Shown piece after piece: positions 1 through 8,519 of a DNA stretch of 64,000 nt (positions within the stretch are counted from its first letter, which is position 1; every line of letters begins with the position of its first letter). The stretch comes from Desulfobacteraceae bacterium. GTDB lineage: Bacteria; Desulfobacterota; Desulfobacteria; Desulfobacterales; Desulfobacteraceae. The stretch covers positions 1 to 64,000 of the forward strand of contig JADGEQ010000008.1 in NCBI GenBank assembly GCA_016744295.1, read 5' to 3'. Position numbers and translations under genes: made by a program. Below the pieces are notes generated by a model. It saw nothing but the letters and a program-made list of their open reading frames with translations. It was not told the DNA's origin and ran no database searches.

Positions 1-46
1 CCCTGTGACACCCCCTGTGACTCCCCCTGTGACACCCCCTGTGACT
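1..46 (+). repeat. 12-bp tandem repeat encoding PPVT units
   Basis: At least three units of the form CCCCCTGTGAC(A/T) run in tandem from the window edge and encode Pro-Pro-Val-Thr. The unit is a multiple of three, so copy-number change would lengthen or shorten the linker of the DUF898 protein without a frameshift. The left end of the array lies outside the window. Confidence 0.8.
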
Positions 47-1114
47 CCCACTTCGACCGCACCCGAAGAGGAAGAGGAAGAAAATGTTGCCCCCGTTTCT
101 GAGCCTGAAAAGGATACCACAATAAAAAAAACGCCCGAAAAAGTACTGCTGCCCTTTGAATTCCATGGGACCGGATCGGAATATTTCAAAATATGGGTTG
201 TTAACATCATTCTTTCCATTCTCACACTGGGCATATATTCTGCCTGGGCAAAGGTCCGGCGGAAACAATACCTTTACGGAAACACCCGTCTTCAAAACGC
301 TAGTTTTGAGTATCTGGCCGACCCGGTAAAGATTCTTAAAGGCCGTGCCATTGTGTTTATTTTTTTCATTTTCTACTCTGTAATATCTGAATTTCTCCCC
401 CTGATCGGGGGAGTTCTGAGTCTGTTGTTTTTACTGATTCTCCCCTGGCTTGTGGTTCAATCACTTGCCTTTAACGCAAGAAACAGTTCCTACCGAAATA
501 TTTGCTTTGGGTTTAATGGATCCGTCAAAGAAGCATTTAAGGTTTATTTACTCTGGCCCATCCTGGTTCCCTTTACACTGGGAATTCTCTTTCCCTATGT
601 CTATTTTCGTCAAAAAAAATTTATGCTTGAAAACAGCAGCTATGGGAAAACCCGATTCACATTCACGGCGGTTCCCAAAGATTATTACACCCTGCTCTTC
701 AAGGGGCTTATTCCCATTGTCCTTGGGCTGATCCTCGTGGTTGGGACAGGTTTTGTTCTTCCCATTGTTTCGGGTTTGATCGGCCTGGTTTTTTATCTGT
801 ATCTGTTTGCATATTTCTCAGTTAAATCTACAAACCTTTTATACAATTCCACCCGATTAGCTGCCAATCGATTTAAAGCGGATCTGAACCCCATGACATA
901 CCTTATTCTCGTTGCAACAAACACCTTGGGAATGGTTTTCACCCTGGGTATCTTTTATCCATGGGCACAGGTAAGAATGATATCCTATAAACTGGATCAC
1001 CTTAAATTATCCTCAAGTTGCGATTTCAATGATTTTATTGCCCAGGAGCAAAAACAGGTAAGCGCATTTGGGGATGAGGCCGGTGATTTTTTTGATCTGG
1101 ATATTGGGTTGTGA
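2..1114 (+). CDS. DUF898 (YjgN-like) membrane protein, 5' end outside window
   Basis: The reading frame is open at the left edge, so the true start lies upstream. The visible N-terminus is a Pro/Thr/Val-rich stretch (PPVT repeated) followed by an acidic Glu run, which looks like a flexible cytoplasmic linker. From about residue 50 comes the DUF898/YjgN core: the first block has EYFKIWVVN and LGIYSAWAKVR, and related TLGI/YPWAQVR blocks recur near the C-terminus, separated by several strongly hydrophobic segments. This is a polytopic inner-membrane protein of unknown biochemical function. Its stop overlaps the start of the M48 protease gene by four bases (GTGA), so the two are translationally coupled. 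DUF898 and M48 genes are often neighbours, which suggests a joint role in envelope quality control (inference). Confidence 0.85.
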   Translation, partial: PVTPPVTPPVTPPVTPTSTAPEEEEEENVAPVSEPEKDTTIKKTPEKVLLPFEFHGTGSEYFKIWVVNIILSILTLGIYSAWAKVRRKQYLYGNTRLQNASFEYLADPVKILKGRAIVFIFFIFYSVISEFLPLIGGVLSLLFLLILPWLVVQSLAFNARNSSYRNICFGFNGSVKEAFKVYLLWPILVPFTLGILFPYVYFRQKKFMLENSSYGKTRFTFTAVPKDYYTLLFKGLIPIVLGLILVVGTGFVLPIVSGLIGLVFYLYLFAYFSVKSTNLLYNSTRLAANRFKADLNPMTYLILVATNTLGMVFTLGIFYPWAQVRMISYKLDHLKLSSSCDFNDFIAQEQKQVSAFGDEAGDFFDLDIGL

Positions 1115-2151
1115 TTTCCATACCCGGTAAATATTATGACGGAAAAAGTTCCCGGGCGGTTGATGCAGCGTTTATTGGAAAATCAAACGGACACACCCAT
1201 GTGGAGGTTGCAGAAGGCGGACATCTCCTTGTGGCTGCCAACCTGGATCGGTTAAAGATCTCTCCACGGCTTGCAAACACACCTCGATATGTTCATTTTC
1301 CAGGTGGCGAAAAATTTGAAACCCTTGATAATATTTCTGTTAACAAGCTGTTGGGCCAGTTTAAACAAGAATCATGGCTTGATATGGTGCATTTTCTTGA
1401 AAGCCGTAAAAGATACGTACTCATTGCCCTGGGTATCCTTATTTTACTCATTTGGGGAAGTGTCCGGTATGCTGTCCCGGTGATATCTGAAAGTATTGCA
1501 TTTCGCCTGCCCCTGCCCGTACTGAGATACGCAGGCAGTCAGACATTAAATTTTTTGGACAAATCGATTTTAAAGCCGACCCAATTGGAAGAGGCTAGGC
1601 AGATAAATATCTTAAATCATTTCCAGCAGGTGGTTGACACCCATGAAAAGATTGGGCTGAAAATTATTTTCAGAAAGGGCGGTTCACTGGGACCCAACGC
1701 CTTTGCCCTGCCTAACGGCATTATTATCTTCACCGATGAAATGGTTCAAATGGCAGAGCATGATAATGAACTTTTGTCAGTTCTGGTCCATGAAGTGGGC
1801 CATGTTGTTCACCGTCACGGCATGAGAACTGTTGTTCAGAATTCTCTTTTGGGCTTTGCCCTGCTTTCCATGACCGGCGATGTTGCAGGATCATCAGAGC
1901 TTTTTCTTGGGTTGCCGGTACTGTTGACAGAGATGGCATATTCCAGGGGATTTGAGCGGGAAGCCGATCAATATGCCCTGGGCTGGCTTCGGCAACAGGC
2001 CATCCCCACCATCCACTTTTCAAGGCTCATGGAGCGGATAGATCAGAAAATGGCAGTGTTCAAGAATTCAAATCAAAAATGGTTCACCTATCTTTCAAGC
2101 CACCCCGGTATAAAGGAACGGATCAAACCATTTCGGGATGGAATAGAATAA
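1111..2151 (+). CDS. M48 family membrane-anchored zinc metalloprotease
   Basis: A 346-residue protein. The first ~95 residues form a soluble domain, a single membrane segment follows at about 101-125, and then an M48 peptidase domain. The zinc motif HEVGH is at about 227-231, and the downstream EREAD (about 282-286) supplies the third zinc ligand typical of M48. The domain order matches the HtpX/Ste24-like peptidases encoded beside DUF898 proteins, rather than the secreted BepA/LoiP type. The GTG start overlaps the stop of the upstream gene (GTGA), so both are probably one translation unit. It likely degrades misfolded or envelope proteins; the natural substrate is unknown. It ends 12 bp from the convergent HDOD gene. 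Confidence 0.88.
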   Translation: MISIPGKYYDGKSSRAVDAAFIGKSNGHTHVEVAEGGHLLVAANLDRLKISPRLANTPRYVHFPGGEKFETLDNISVNKLLGQFKQESWLDMVHFLESRKRYVLIALGILILLIWGSVRYAVPVISESIAFRLPLPVLRYAGSQTLNFLDKSILKPTQLEEARQINILNHFQQVVDTHEKIGLKIIFRKGGSLGPNAFALPNGIIIFTDEMVQMAEHDNELLSVLVHEVGHVVHRHGMRTVVQNSLLGFALLSMTGDVAGSSELFLGLPVLLTEMAYSRGFEREADQYALGWLRQQAIPTIHFSRLMERIDQKMAVFKNSNQKWFTYLSSHPGIKERIKPFRDGIE

Positions 2152-2163
2152 TCTTAATCCAGA

Positions 2164-4524
2164 TCAGCTTAACAGATAAAAACCCAGATCTTTTGAAAAG
2201 GGCGGTGGATTGTAAAAATCGGCTTTAATATAATTGCCCTCTAGTTGTCTGACCACACTCCGCCGTTTTACCAAAGAAGATTTAATATCATCCAAAACAA
2301 ATTGAATATCCAAAAAATCATTACTCTGGATTCGATGTGATCTTGAAATCCTGAAACCGATGGACTCCAAAGAAATTCTCTCCACCCTTATGTGGCCGGA
2401 TTCTCCTGTTTTCAAACGGCTAAATTTCCCCTTTAATGAGACAGACTTGCCAAAGATTCTGCTCCTATCCTGATCCAAACCAGCCGCATCGGTTTCTTTT
2501 TTTTGTTCCTGTTCAAACAGGGGCTGAATATTGTCTTCTATCCTGCCAATGGAATCCTCGGTTATGGCTGCCTTTGATTTGTACAGGAAGTCGGCCACTA
2601 TTTTTTTTAATTGCCCGGCATCCTCTGCGCTGACCGTATGGGATGAAATATTAATTTTTCCAGGAATAGAAAATCTTTCAACAATTGTTTTAGAAACTTC
2701 TTTTTCAAGCCTATGCATTGCTATTTCCGCATCCTCTGCATAGGTCAGGGGCAGCAGCATGATAAAGGTATCTTCTCCATATCGGAAAAGTGTGTCCTTG
2801 CTCCGCTTGGTTTTCATCAGGCTCTGGACCATTTCTTTCAAAATCTCATTTTTAGACGGCAGATTTTTTGATTCATCTGTCTGCACAATGCTTGCGGCAG
2901 TGATAATCAACATGGTAAATATGCTGCCATACTGTTTTAAAACCGCTTCTTTATTGCTCACGGCATATTCAAAACTCCATCGATTTTTAAGACCGGTCAA
3001 TGAATCCTTGGTGGCCAGATTTGTCAGGGCCTGGTTATAATAGGATCTTTCAATGGCTATGGCGGCATATTCAGCAATGGATGATAAAAGCGCCAGGTCA
3101 TTGGAACTAAAAGGATCATCACTGATTCGATTGATCAATTCAATAACCCCAAAGCATTTGTCCTCGGTTTTGAGGGGGGTGCCGATGATGGAATGGGTTT
3201 TAAATTTGGTATATTTATCCACCCGAAGACTGAACCGATTGTCCTTTGAGACATCTTGAATAATCAAAGATTCTCCGGTCTCCATGATATGGCCTGCAAT
3301 CCCTTCACCCTTGGGCAGTTTTGCTCCCTGGAGTTTTTTCTTGTTGGCTCCCACCACAACAGAGAACACCATGTCTTCGGTTTTTGGGTCCTTTAGGAGT
3401 ATGGACCAGTGAAGGGGTTCAAAAATACGGCCCACCTGGTACATGACAATATCAAGGACCTCCTTGATGGTTTTTGCTTTAGCAAGGGGTTTTCCGATTT
3501 CCAGATTATCTCGTATGGATTCTGCTTCCTGATTGGGCTTAAAGGGATCTTCCTGGTAATAATACTGTGTATTTGCTTTGGACAGCTTGAGGTTTGCCCA
3601 GAGTAAGTTTTCCTTGAGTTCACTGGCCGAGGGGAAGACAAATTGATAGAACTCGGAGATCTTTTCCAATTCCGTGTTCATATGAAGAATACACCTGATG
3701 ATATCGATTTTTTCCGGGTCTATGGTGGTTTCAACCTCGGGGGAAAGAATGGGCGGCCGGATAAAATCAAAGGACCCGATACCCTGGGTCCAGCTGAGAA
3801 AATTGGCCAGGGAAACAATGGAAATCAGCAATTTGTCCTGTTGTGTAATATCCAGGTGTTCAAAGGGCTGGTGATGATATTTTACGGCCATAACCAGCTT
3901 GTCCGGCAGCTTCCAAAGGGAACAAAAAAAGGCACCGATATCGTCATGGCCCAGCCCCAGGCTGGTTCTTTCTTTTTCAATGACCAGGTCAGTTGAGGTG
4001 GACAGTTCCCGGATAAAACCGCCATAATCTCTTTTCCCGTGAACATCTAGAAAAACTTTGCCGATATCATGCAAAAGCCCTGCGATATAGGCCTCTTCCG
4101 GATCAGGATACCCAATTTCCTTGGCAATCTCCAGACTTAAGACTGCCACAGCAAGGCTGTGGCGCCAAAAAAGAAGCCTGTCAAATTCTCTGGCCCGGCC
4201 GGATTTGAACATTTTTTCAAACACTGTTATTTCAAGGGCCACTTTTTTTACTTCATCCAACCCCAAAAGAACCACCGCGTCTGACAGCTTGATGACCCTT
4301 CGCCCAAGTCCGTAAAAAGCGGAGTTGACAATTTCCAGTACCCGTACGGAAATGCCGGGATCTGTCTCCAGAATTTTTGACAGATCTACGAGGGAGACGG
4401 TTTCATCCCTGGATGCTTCAAGCAGTTTGGTTGCGGCCTGGGGAAAACTTGGCAGTTTTTTGTCATCAAGGGTTAAAACGCTTTTAATATCTGATTCAGA
4501 TGGAAGATTTAATCGATTTTCCAT
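2164..4524 (-). CDS. HDOD-GAF-GGDEF-like-PilZ multidomain signalling protein
   Basis: A 786-residue cytoplasmic protein with no membrane segment. An HDOD domain fills about residues 20-290, with LLHDIGK at 151-157. A GAF domain follows (about 340-500, with GEGIAGHI and GTPLK). Next is a GGDEF-like domain whose opening DSLTGLKNR is intact but whose signature reads RYGEDTF instead of RYGGDEF, so cyclase activity is doubtful. The last ~95 residues look like a PilZ domain, with a basic, RxxxR-like start near SRLK and a terminal beta-rich part. HDOD proteins are regulatory adaptors, PilZ binds c-di-GMP and GAF binds a small ligand, so this is probably an effector reading several signals. It is monocistronic, with its ATG at 4524 just before a short intergenic region shared with a divergent GNAT gene. 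Confidence 0.85.
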   Translation of the reverse strand: MENRLNLPSESDIKSVLTLDDKKLPSFPQAATKLLEASRDETVSLVDLSKILETDPGISVRVLEIVNSAFYGLGRRVIKLSDAVVLLGLDEVKKVALEITVFEKMFKSGRAREFDRLLFWRHSLAVAVLSLEIAKEIGYPDPEEAYIAGLLHDIGKVFLDVHGKRDYGGFIRELSTSTDLVIEKERTSLGLGHDDIGAFFCSLWKLPDKLVMAVKYHHQPFEHLDITQQDKLLISIVSLANFLSWTQGIGSFDFIRPPILSPEVETTIDPEKIDIIRCILHMNTELEKISEFYQFVFPSASELKENLLWANLKLSKANTQYYYQEDPFKPNQEAESIRDNLEIGKPLAKAKTIKEVLDIVMYQVGRIFEPLHWSILLKDPKTEDMVFSVVVGANKKKLQGAKLPKGEGIAGHIMETGESLIIQDVSKDNRFSLRVDKYTKFKTHSIIGTPLKTEDKCFGVIELINRISDDPFSSNDLALLSSIAEYAAIAIERSYYNQALTNLATKDSLTGLKNRWSFEYAVSNKEAVLKQYGSIFTMLIITAASIVQTDESKNLPSKNEILKEMVQSLMKTKRSKDTLFRYGEDTFIMLLPLTYAEDAEIAMHRLEKEVSKTIVERFSIPGKINISSHTVSAEDAGQLKKIVADFLYKSKAAITEDSIGRIEDNIQPLFEQEQKKETDAAGLDQDRSRIFGKSVSLKGKFSRLKTGESGHIRVERISLESIGFRISRSHRIQSNDFLDIQFVLDDIKSSLVKRRSVVRQLEGNYIKADFYNPPPFSKDLGFYLLS

Positions 4525-4705
4525 GGGTGTATCCTAAATATAGTCTTTTGTGTTTAACCGGTTCATTATTTCTATAATATTTCAAGTTAAGATACATAGC
4601 AATCTGTTCTTTATATTTTTTTTTAATTTTCGGTAACCTATGGATATTTACCCGGATCTTATATACAAAGGGGTGCGGTGTGAATACTAAATTTTGGAGA
4701 TGATG

Positions 4706-5185
4706 ATGAAAATACGAAAACCGACCCCGGATATTTATGTCAAGGTATCGGGCCTGTTGGATAAGGCCTTTCCCAAAAGCCAATACGAAGCAAAGCTATT
4801 TGAAGAATTCCATGACAACGACACCCCCATACATGAGTGGGTCTGCATCCATATCAACAAGGTAATTGCCTATATCGCATTTTCAAACGCCTACAAGGGC
4901 GATGAGATCTGCGGCCTTCATCTGGCACCCCTTGTTGTGGCACCCAAATTTCAGCGCCAGGGTTTTGGTTCTGAACTGCTCAGGTTTGCACTGCGCCAGG
5001 AAGTTATTAAAGAAAAGTCCTTGTATGTTCTGGGCAATCCCAAATTTTACCGGAAATTCGGATTTGAAGGATGCACCATTCCTGTGTGCCCCTTTGACAA
5101 AAACAATAAACATTTTTTAACCATTCGGAACACCGCCACCACCCCATTTACCATTGGCTATGAACCGGAATTTGGCCCCATATGA
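4706..5185 (+). CDS. GNAT family N-acetyltransferase
   Basis: A 159-residue acetyltransferase of the GNAT fold. The acetyl-CoA pyrophosphate loop is visible as APKFQRQGFGSELL (Q/R-x-x-G-x-G), and the C-terminal half has the FYRKFGFEG element common in YhbS-type members. Three consecutive ATG codons (4700, 4703, 4706) follow a GGAG at 4696-4699. The last gives the best spacing, six bases, so I chose 4706. The substrate cannot be told from sequence. The gene stands alone and is followed by a strong bidirectional terminator. Confidence 0.85.
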   Translation: MKIRKPTPDIYVKVSGLLDKAFPKSQYEAKLFEEFHDNDTPIHEWVCIHINKVIAYIAFSNAYKGDEICGLHLAPLVVAPKFQRQGFGSELLRFALRQEVIKEKSLYVLGNPKFYRKFGFEGCTIPVCPFDKNNKHFLTIRNTATTPFTIGYEPEFGPI

Positions 5186-5232
5186 TTTGAATAAAATCAT
5201 TTGATCCTGCTTTAAATGAGTTTAAAAATTAG

Positions 5233-5265
5233 AAAGGGCAGGGAAAACTCCCCTGCCCTTTTTAT
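5233..5265. terminator. Bidirectional rho-independent terminator
   Basis: Perfect 11-bp arms (AAAGGGCAGGG and its complement) enclose a 7-base loop and end in a T-run on the plus strand, with an A-run before the stem. It serves the GNAT gene on the plus strand and can also stop transcription from the acyl-CoA dehydrogenase operon on the minus strand. Confidence 0.85.
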
Positions 5266-5332
5266 GTATATCAAGATTTTTTATTCTCAACAATTTTGGA
5301 TCATATCTATCATTTCTGGCAAAAACAACTTT

Positions 5333-7144
5333 CTAACCGGCAAAAGCGGCATCCGGCATTTCCATGATGGAGGGGATATTACCCTGGAGAGCTTCCATCT
5401 TGCCCATGGTGGCAGGCAACACCCAGGTAATAAAGTATTCGGCTGTTTTTACCTGACCCTGGTAAAACGCCACATCCTTTTTCTTGGCCGTAGCAATTTT
5501 AGGCGCTGCCACCAGGGCACGCCAAAGTTCCAGCCATGCCATGCAGACATCTCCTGCAACATCCAGAAAGGGGTGGGCGGTTGCAAAAGCGTCCAATACC
5601 TTTTCTGACATGGCGGTCATGCCCATGTGCATGGCCACTTCACCCAACTTGTTCACAGCCAGCTCCACTTTAACGGCCAATGAATCCAACCCTTCAACCT
5701 GTTTGGCTGCGGCAATGGTTTTATTCATTTCACCCAAAAGGTCCATAAAGGGTTTACCCTTTTTAAGCCCCAGTTTCCGTCCCAGAAGATCCATGGACTG
5801 GATCCCGTTGGTGCCTTCGTAGATGGAGGTGATCTTACAATCGCGAAGCAGTTGTTCCTGGGGATATTCCCGGGTAAAGCCATAACCACCGTAGATCTGA
5901 ACACCCTGGACACAAACTTCAAAGGCCCGATCTGTGCAATATGCCTTGACAATGGGGGTCAAAAATTCGATCAACCCGTCATATTTTTCTTTTTCCTCTT
6001 CTGTTTCAGCAGTTTGGACCTTGTCAAAACAAAGGGCGGTATAATAGAGCAACGACCGCATTCCGTCCACATTGGCCTTCATGGACATGAGTTGACGTTT
6101 GACATCGGGGTGGTTGATGATGCTGACGGGTTTTGAATCCTTTTCAAATATTTTCATGAGGTCTGTGCCCTGAACCCGTTCCTTGGCATAGTTGACCGCA
6201 TTGATATAGGAGGCCGTGGCAAAACTGAACCCCTGGAGACCAACTCCAAGACGCGCTTCATTCATCATTACGAACATTGCCTTCATGCCCTTGTTTTCCT
6301 CACCCAAAAGCTCTCCTATGCAATTTCCCTTGGATCCAAAGGCCAGGGAGGCCGTGGAATTACCATGGATGCCCATTTTTTTCTCAAGACCCGTGCAGAC
6401 AACATCATTCAGCTCGCCAACGCTGCCATCCCCATTCACCAGGAACTTGGGAACCAGAAACAGGGAAATTCCCTTGGTCCCTGCGGGTTCGCCTTCTATT
6501 CTGGCCAATACCGGATGGATGATATTCTCGGTGATGTTCTGGTCACCACCTGAAATAAAAATTTTATTACCACTGATGGTAAAGGTTCCGTCCTCATTGC
6601 GTTTGGCCGTGGTTGAAAGATTACCCACATCGGAACCTGCTTCGGGTTCTGTCAGACACATGGTCCCGGCCCATTTTCCAGTATACAAGTTCTCCAGATA
6701 CTTCTTTTTTTGTTCCTCGGTCCCAAACTCTTCCACCAGCTTGCCGGCCCCGTGGGTGAGTCCCGGATACATCTGGAAGGCGCAGTTTGCGCCGACAAAC
6801 AACTCGCCTGCAGCAGTCGCCAACGCCCGGGGCATTCCCTGGCCGCCATAATTGGGATCATCACACATGGCAAGCCATTCCCCTTCACAATAAAGTTTAT
6901 AGGCCTTGTGAAAGGATTCAGGTACGGTGACCTGCCCATTGGTCAAGGTACAGCCCTGCTCATCCCCATCCGTGTTTGTGGGCAATAGTTCTTTTACGGC
7001 TAAATTCCTGGCTTCGGAAACCACCATGTCCATGGTTTTTTTATTAAAATCCTCGAACAATTCATGTTTGGCCAGATCTGAAACTGCTAGCATTTCATGG
7101 AGAACAAAATCCTGATCCCGTCTGTCTGCGATTGATTGTGCCAT
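5333..7144 (-). CDS. Acyl-CoA dehydrogenase, DmdC-like long form
   Basis: A 603-residue FAD-dependent acyl-CoA dehydrogenase. This length, with a C-terminal helical extension after about residue 460, is typical of the DmdC/3-methylthiopropanoyl-CoA dehydrogenase-like subgroup rather than the 380-residue short-chain forms. The first signature reads CLTEPEAGSD. The second region has QIYGGYGFTREYPQEQ, then SIYEGTNGIQ, whose glutamate is the probable catalytic base. A clear AGGAGGG precedes ATG 7144. It lies 44 bp downstream of a TetR regulator in the same orientation, so the two probably form one operon induced by an acyl-CoA or related ligand. The substrate cannot be fixed from sequence: beta-oxidation of medium or branched acyl-CoA is as likely as methylthiopropanoyl-CoA. 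Confidence 0.9.
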   Translation of the reverse strand: MAQSIADRRDQDFVLHEMLAVSDLAKHELFEDFNKKTMDMVVSEARNLAVKELLPTNTDGDEQGCTLTNGQVTVPESFHKAYKLYCEGEWLAMCDDPNYGGQGMPRALATAAGELFVGANCAFQMYPGLTHGAGKLVEEFGTEEQKKKYLENLYTGKWAGTMCLTEPEAGSDVGNLSTTAKRNEDGTFTISGNKIFISGGDQNITENIIHPVLARIEGEPAGTKGISLFLVPKFLVNGDGSVGELNDVVCTGLEKKMGIHGNSTASLAFGSKGNCIGELLGEENKGMKAMFVMMNEARLGVGLQGFSFATASYINAVNYAKERVQGTDLMKIFEKDSKPVSIINHPDVKRQLMSMKANVDGMRSLLYYTALCFDKVQTAETEEEKEKYDGLIEFLTPIVKAYCTDRAFEVCVQGVQIYGGYGFTREYPQEQLLRDCKITSIYEGTNGIQSMDLLGRKLGLKKGKPFMDLLGEMNKTIAAAKQVEGLDSLAVKVELAVNKLGEVAMHMGMTAMSEKVLDAFATAHPFLDVAGDVCMAWLELWRALVAAPKIATAKKKDVAFYQGQVKTAEYFITWVLPATMGKMEALQGNIPSIMEMPDAAFAG

Positions 7145-7188
7145 TGTTAAACCCTCCTTTATACTGATATTAATTTAAAATTTATGTT

Positions 7189-7809
7189 TTATAATTCTTG
7201 CTTCAAAATGCCATTGGTAAACATATCAAAAATCATGGTAAGCCTTTTATTCAGGGCGATATCATCTTCATCCCTAAACAGAGATGCCCAGGCAGCAGAA
7301 TGAACAATATCGCTGAACAGGGCCGCCATATCCCAGGCGGGATAGGACTTAAATTTTCCCTGATCTATGCCTTGATGAAAGATATCCTGGAAAAGGCTGA
7401 CCATTTTATCATGGAGACTATTGACTCGCTCGTTGAGTTTGGGCATGGCCACGGCATCAATATTGCTCCGCTCGGAAATATAGATCCGGACCACCTCCCT
7501 GTTGGCTCGATAAAAGGCTGCCTGGGCGAACAAAGAGGATTTAAGTTTATCACACACCCCTATTTTCGGATCTTGACTGATCTCAAACAATATCTGCCCC
7601 AGGTCACGAACCCGGTTGATAACCAGTTCATGGTACATCTCTTTTTTCCCGGGAAAATATTTATAAATGGAGCCCAAAGGGTATTGGGATAATTTGCTGA
7701 TCTGGGCCATGGTAGTGCTGTGAAAACCTCTGGCTGCAAATATTTCAAGGGCTGTTTCCAATATTTCCCTTCTTTTTCTTAAATCATCCCGTTCTTTTCT
7801 GGTTAACAT
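7189..7809 (-). CDS. TetR/AcrR family transcriptional regulator
   Basis: A 206-residue regulator with an N-terminal TetR helix-turn-helix (about 10-58; the recognition helix region reads ISKLSQYPLGSIYKYF) and an all-helical ligand-binding C-terminal domain. It is the first gene of an operon with a DmdC-like acyl-CoA dehydrogenase. Upstream lies a consensus-like promoter whose -10 hexamer falls inside a perfect 24-bp palindrome, so autorepression with release by an acyl-CoA is the simplest model. The ATG is preceded by GGGGAG at about nine bases. Confidence 0.92.
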   Translation of the reverse strand: MLTRKERDDLRKRREILETALEIFAARGFHSTTMAQISKLSQYPLGSIYKYFPGKKEMYHELVINRVRDLGQILFEISQDPKIGVCDKLKSSLFAQAAFYRANREVVRIYISERSNIDAVAMPKLNERVNSLHDKMVSLFQDIFHQGIDQGKFKSYPAWDMAALFSDIVHSAAWASLFRDEDDIALNKRLTMIFDMFTNGILKQEL

Positions 7810-7846
7810 CCCCAGGTTCTCCCCATGGTTCTTAATTTATATTTCA

Positions 7847-7870
7847 TTTATAGAATACGTATTCTATAAA
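7847..7870. promoter_or_regulatory. 24-bp perfect palindrome, probable TetR operator
   Basis: The left half reads TTTATAGAATAC and the right half is its exact reverse complement, with no spacer. It overlaps the -10 element of the TetR promoter. Dyads of this size next to a TetR gene are the usual operator. It also lies in the region shared with the divergent DUF2147 gene, but about 110 bp from that promoter's -35. Confidence 0.8.
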
Positions 7871-7891
7871 TAGAAGTTTGATTTTTGTCAA
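7863..7891 (-). promoter_or_regulatory. Sigma-70-type promoter of the tetR/acyl-CoA dehydrogenase operon
   Basis: On the minus strand a perfect TTGACA (7886-7891) is followed, after 17 bases, by TATAGA (7863-7868). The -10 element lies within the palindrome at 7847-7870, which would let the repressor block RNA polymerase. Confidence 0.75.
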
Positions 7892-7977
7892 GCAATTTAG
7901 CTGTGCCACAAAAAAATAAAACAGCCTATTGTTATGTGGTTTTTCTAGTCTAATTTTAAGGCATTGCCATTTTTTAC

Positions 7978-8007
7978 TTGACACTCAAAAAACAGACGAC
8001 TTATAAC
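7978..8007 (+). promoter_or_regulatory. Sigma-70-type promoter for the DUF2147 gene
   Basis: TTGACA at 7978-7983 and TATAAC at 8002-8007 with an 18-base spacer (TTATAA gives 17). The predicted transcript starts about 60 bases before the ATG. Confidence 0.6.
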
Positions 8008-8075
8008 AATAACATTGTTTTGCAATTTTATTTTATAGGCTCTTTTTTTTAACCTAACCCATTGGAGAGTAATTT

Positions 8076-8516
8076 ATGAAAACCATGTTTAAATTTGGTG
8101 CAATTCTTTTTTCTTTATGCTTTGTCTGTTCTGCTTTTGCAAAAGGGCCCATTGTTGGGAAATGGAAAACCATTGATGATGAAACCAATGAGGCAAAATC
8201 CATTGTGGAAATTTTCGAAAAAGAGGGAAAATACTACGGCAAAATAGTCGAGCTCTTTCTCAAGGCAGATGCAGACCAGAACCCTGTCTGCGACGAATGC
8301 GATGATGATGATCCCAGGAAAGATCAGCCCACCCTGGGAATGGAAATCATCCAGGGACTTGAGCCCAAAGGAGATTCCTACTCACGGGGAACCATCCTCG
8401 ACCCGAAAAACGGCAAAAACTATAAATGTAAAATCACCAGAGACGGCGACACGCTTAAGATGCAGGGAAGCTTTTTGTTCTTCTCCCGCACCCAGACCTG
8501 GTACCTTGTAGAATAA
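8076..8516 (+). CDS. DUF2147 family exported protein
   Basis: A 146-residue protein with a clear Sec signal peptide (positively charged start, hydrophobic core, cleavage after AFA at about residue 22). The mature part opens with GPIVGKWKTIDDETNEAKSI and ends with FFSRTQTWYLV, both hallmarks of the DUF2147 family. Members are small lipocalin-like periplasmic proteins, and no reaction is established. Two Cys (CDEC, in a DDDD-rich loop) may form a disulfide or bind metal; this is inference. It has its own promoter and ends 3 bp from the convergent molybdoenzyme gene. Confidence 0.85.
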   Translation: MKTMFKFGAILFSLCFVCSAFAKGPIVGKWKTIDDETNEAKSIVEIFEKEGKYYGKIVELFLKADADQNPVCDECDDDDPRKDQPTLGMEIIQGLEPKGDSYSRGTILDPKNGKNYKCKITRDGDTLKMQGSFLFFSRTQTWYLVE

Positions 8517-8519
8517 AAT

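Noticed and set aside
2164..4524. Calling the HDOD protein an active diguanylate cyclase
   Set aside because: The signature is YGEDTF rather than GG(D/E)EF, so catalysis is unlikely.
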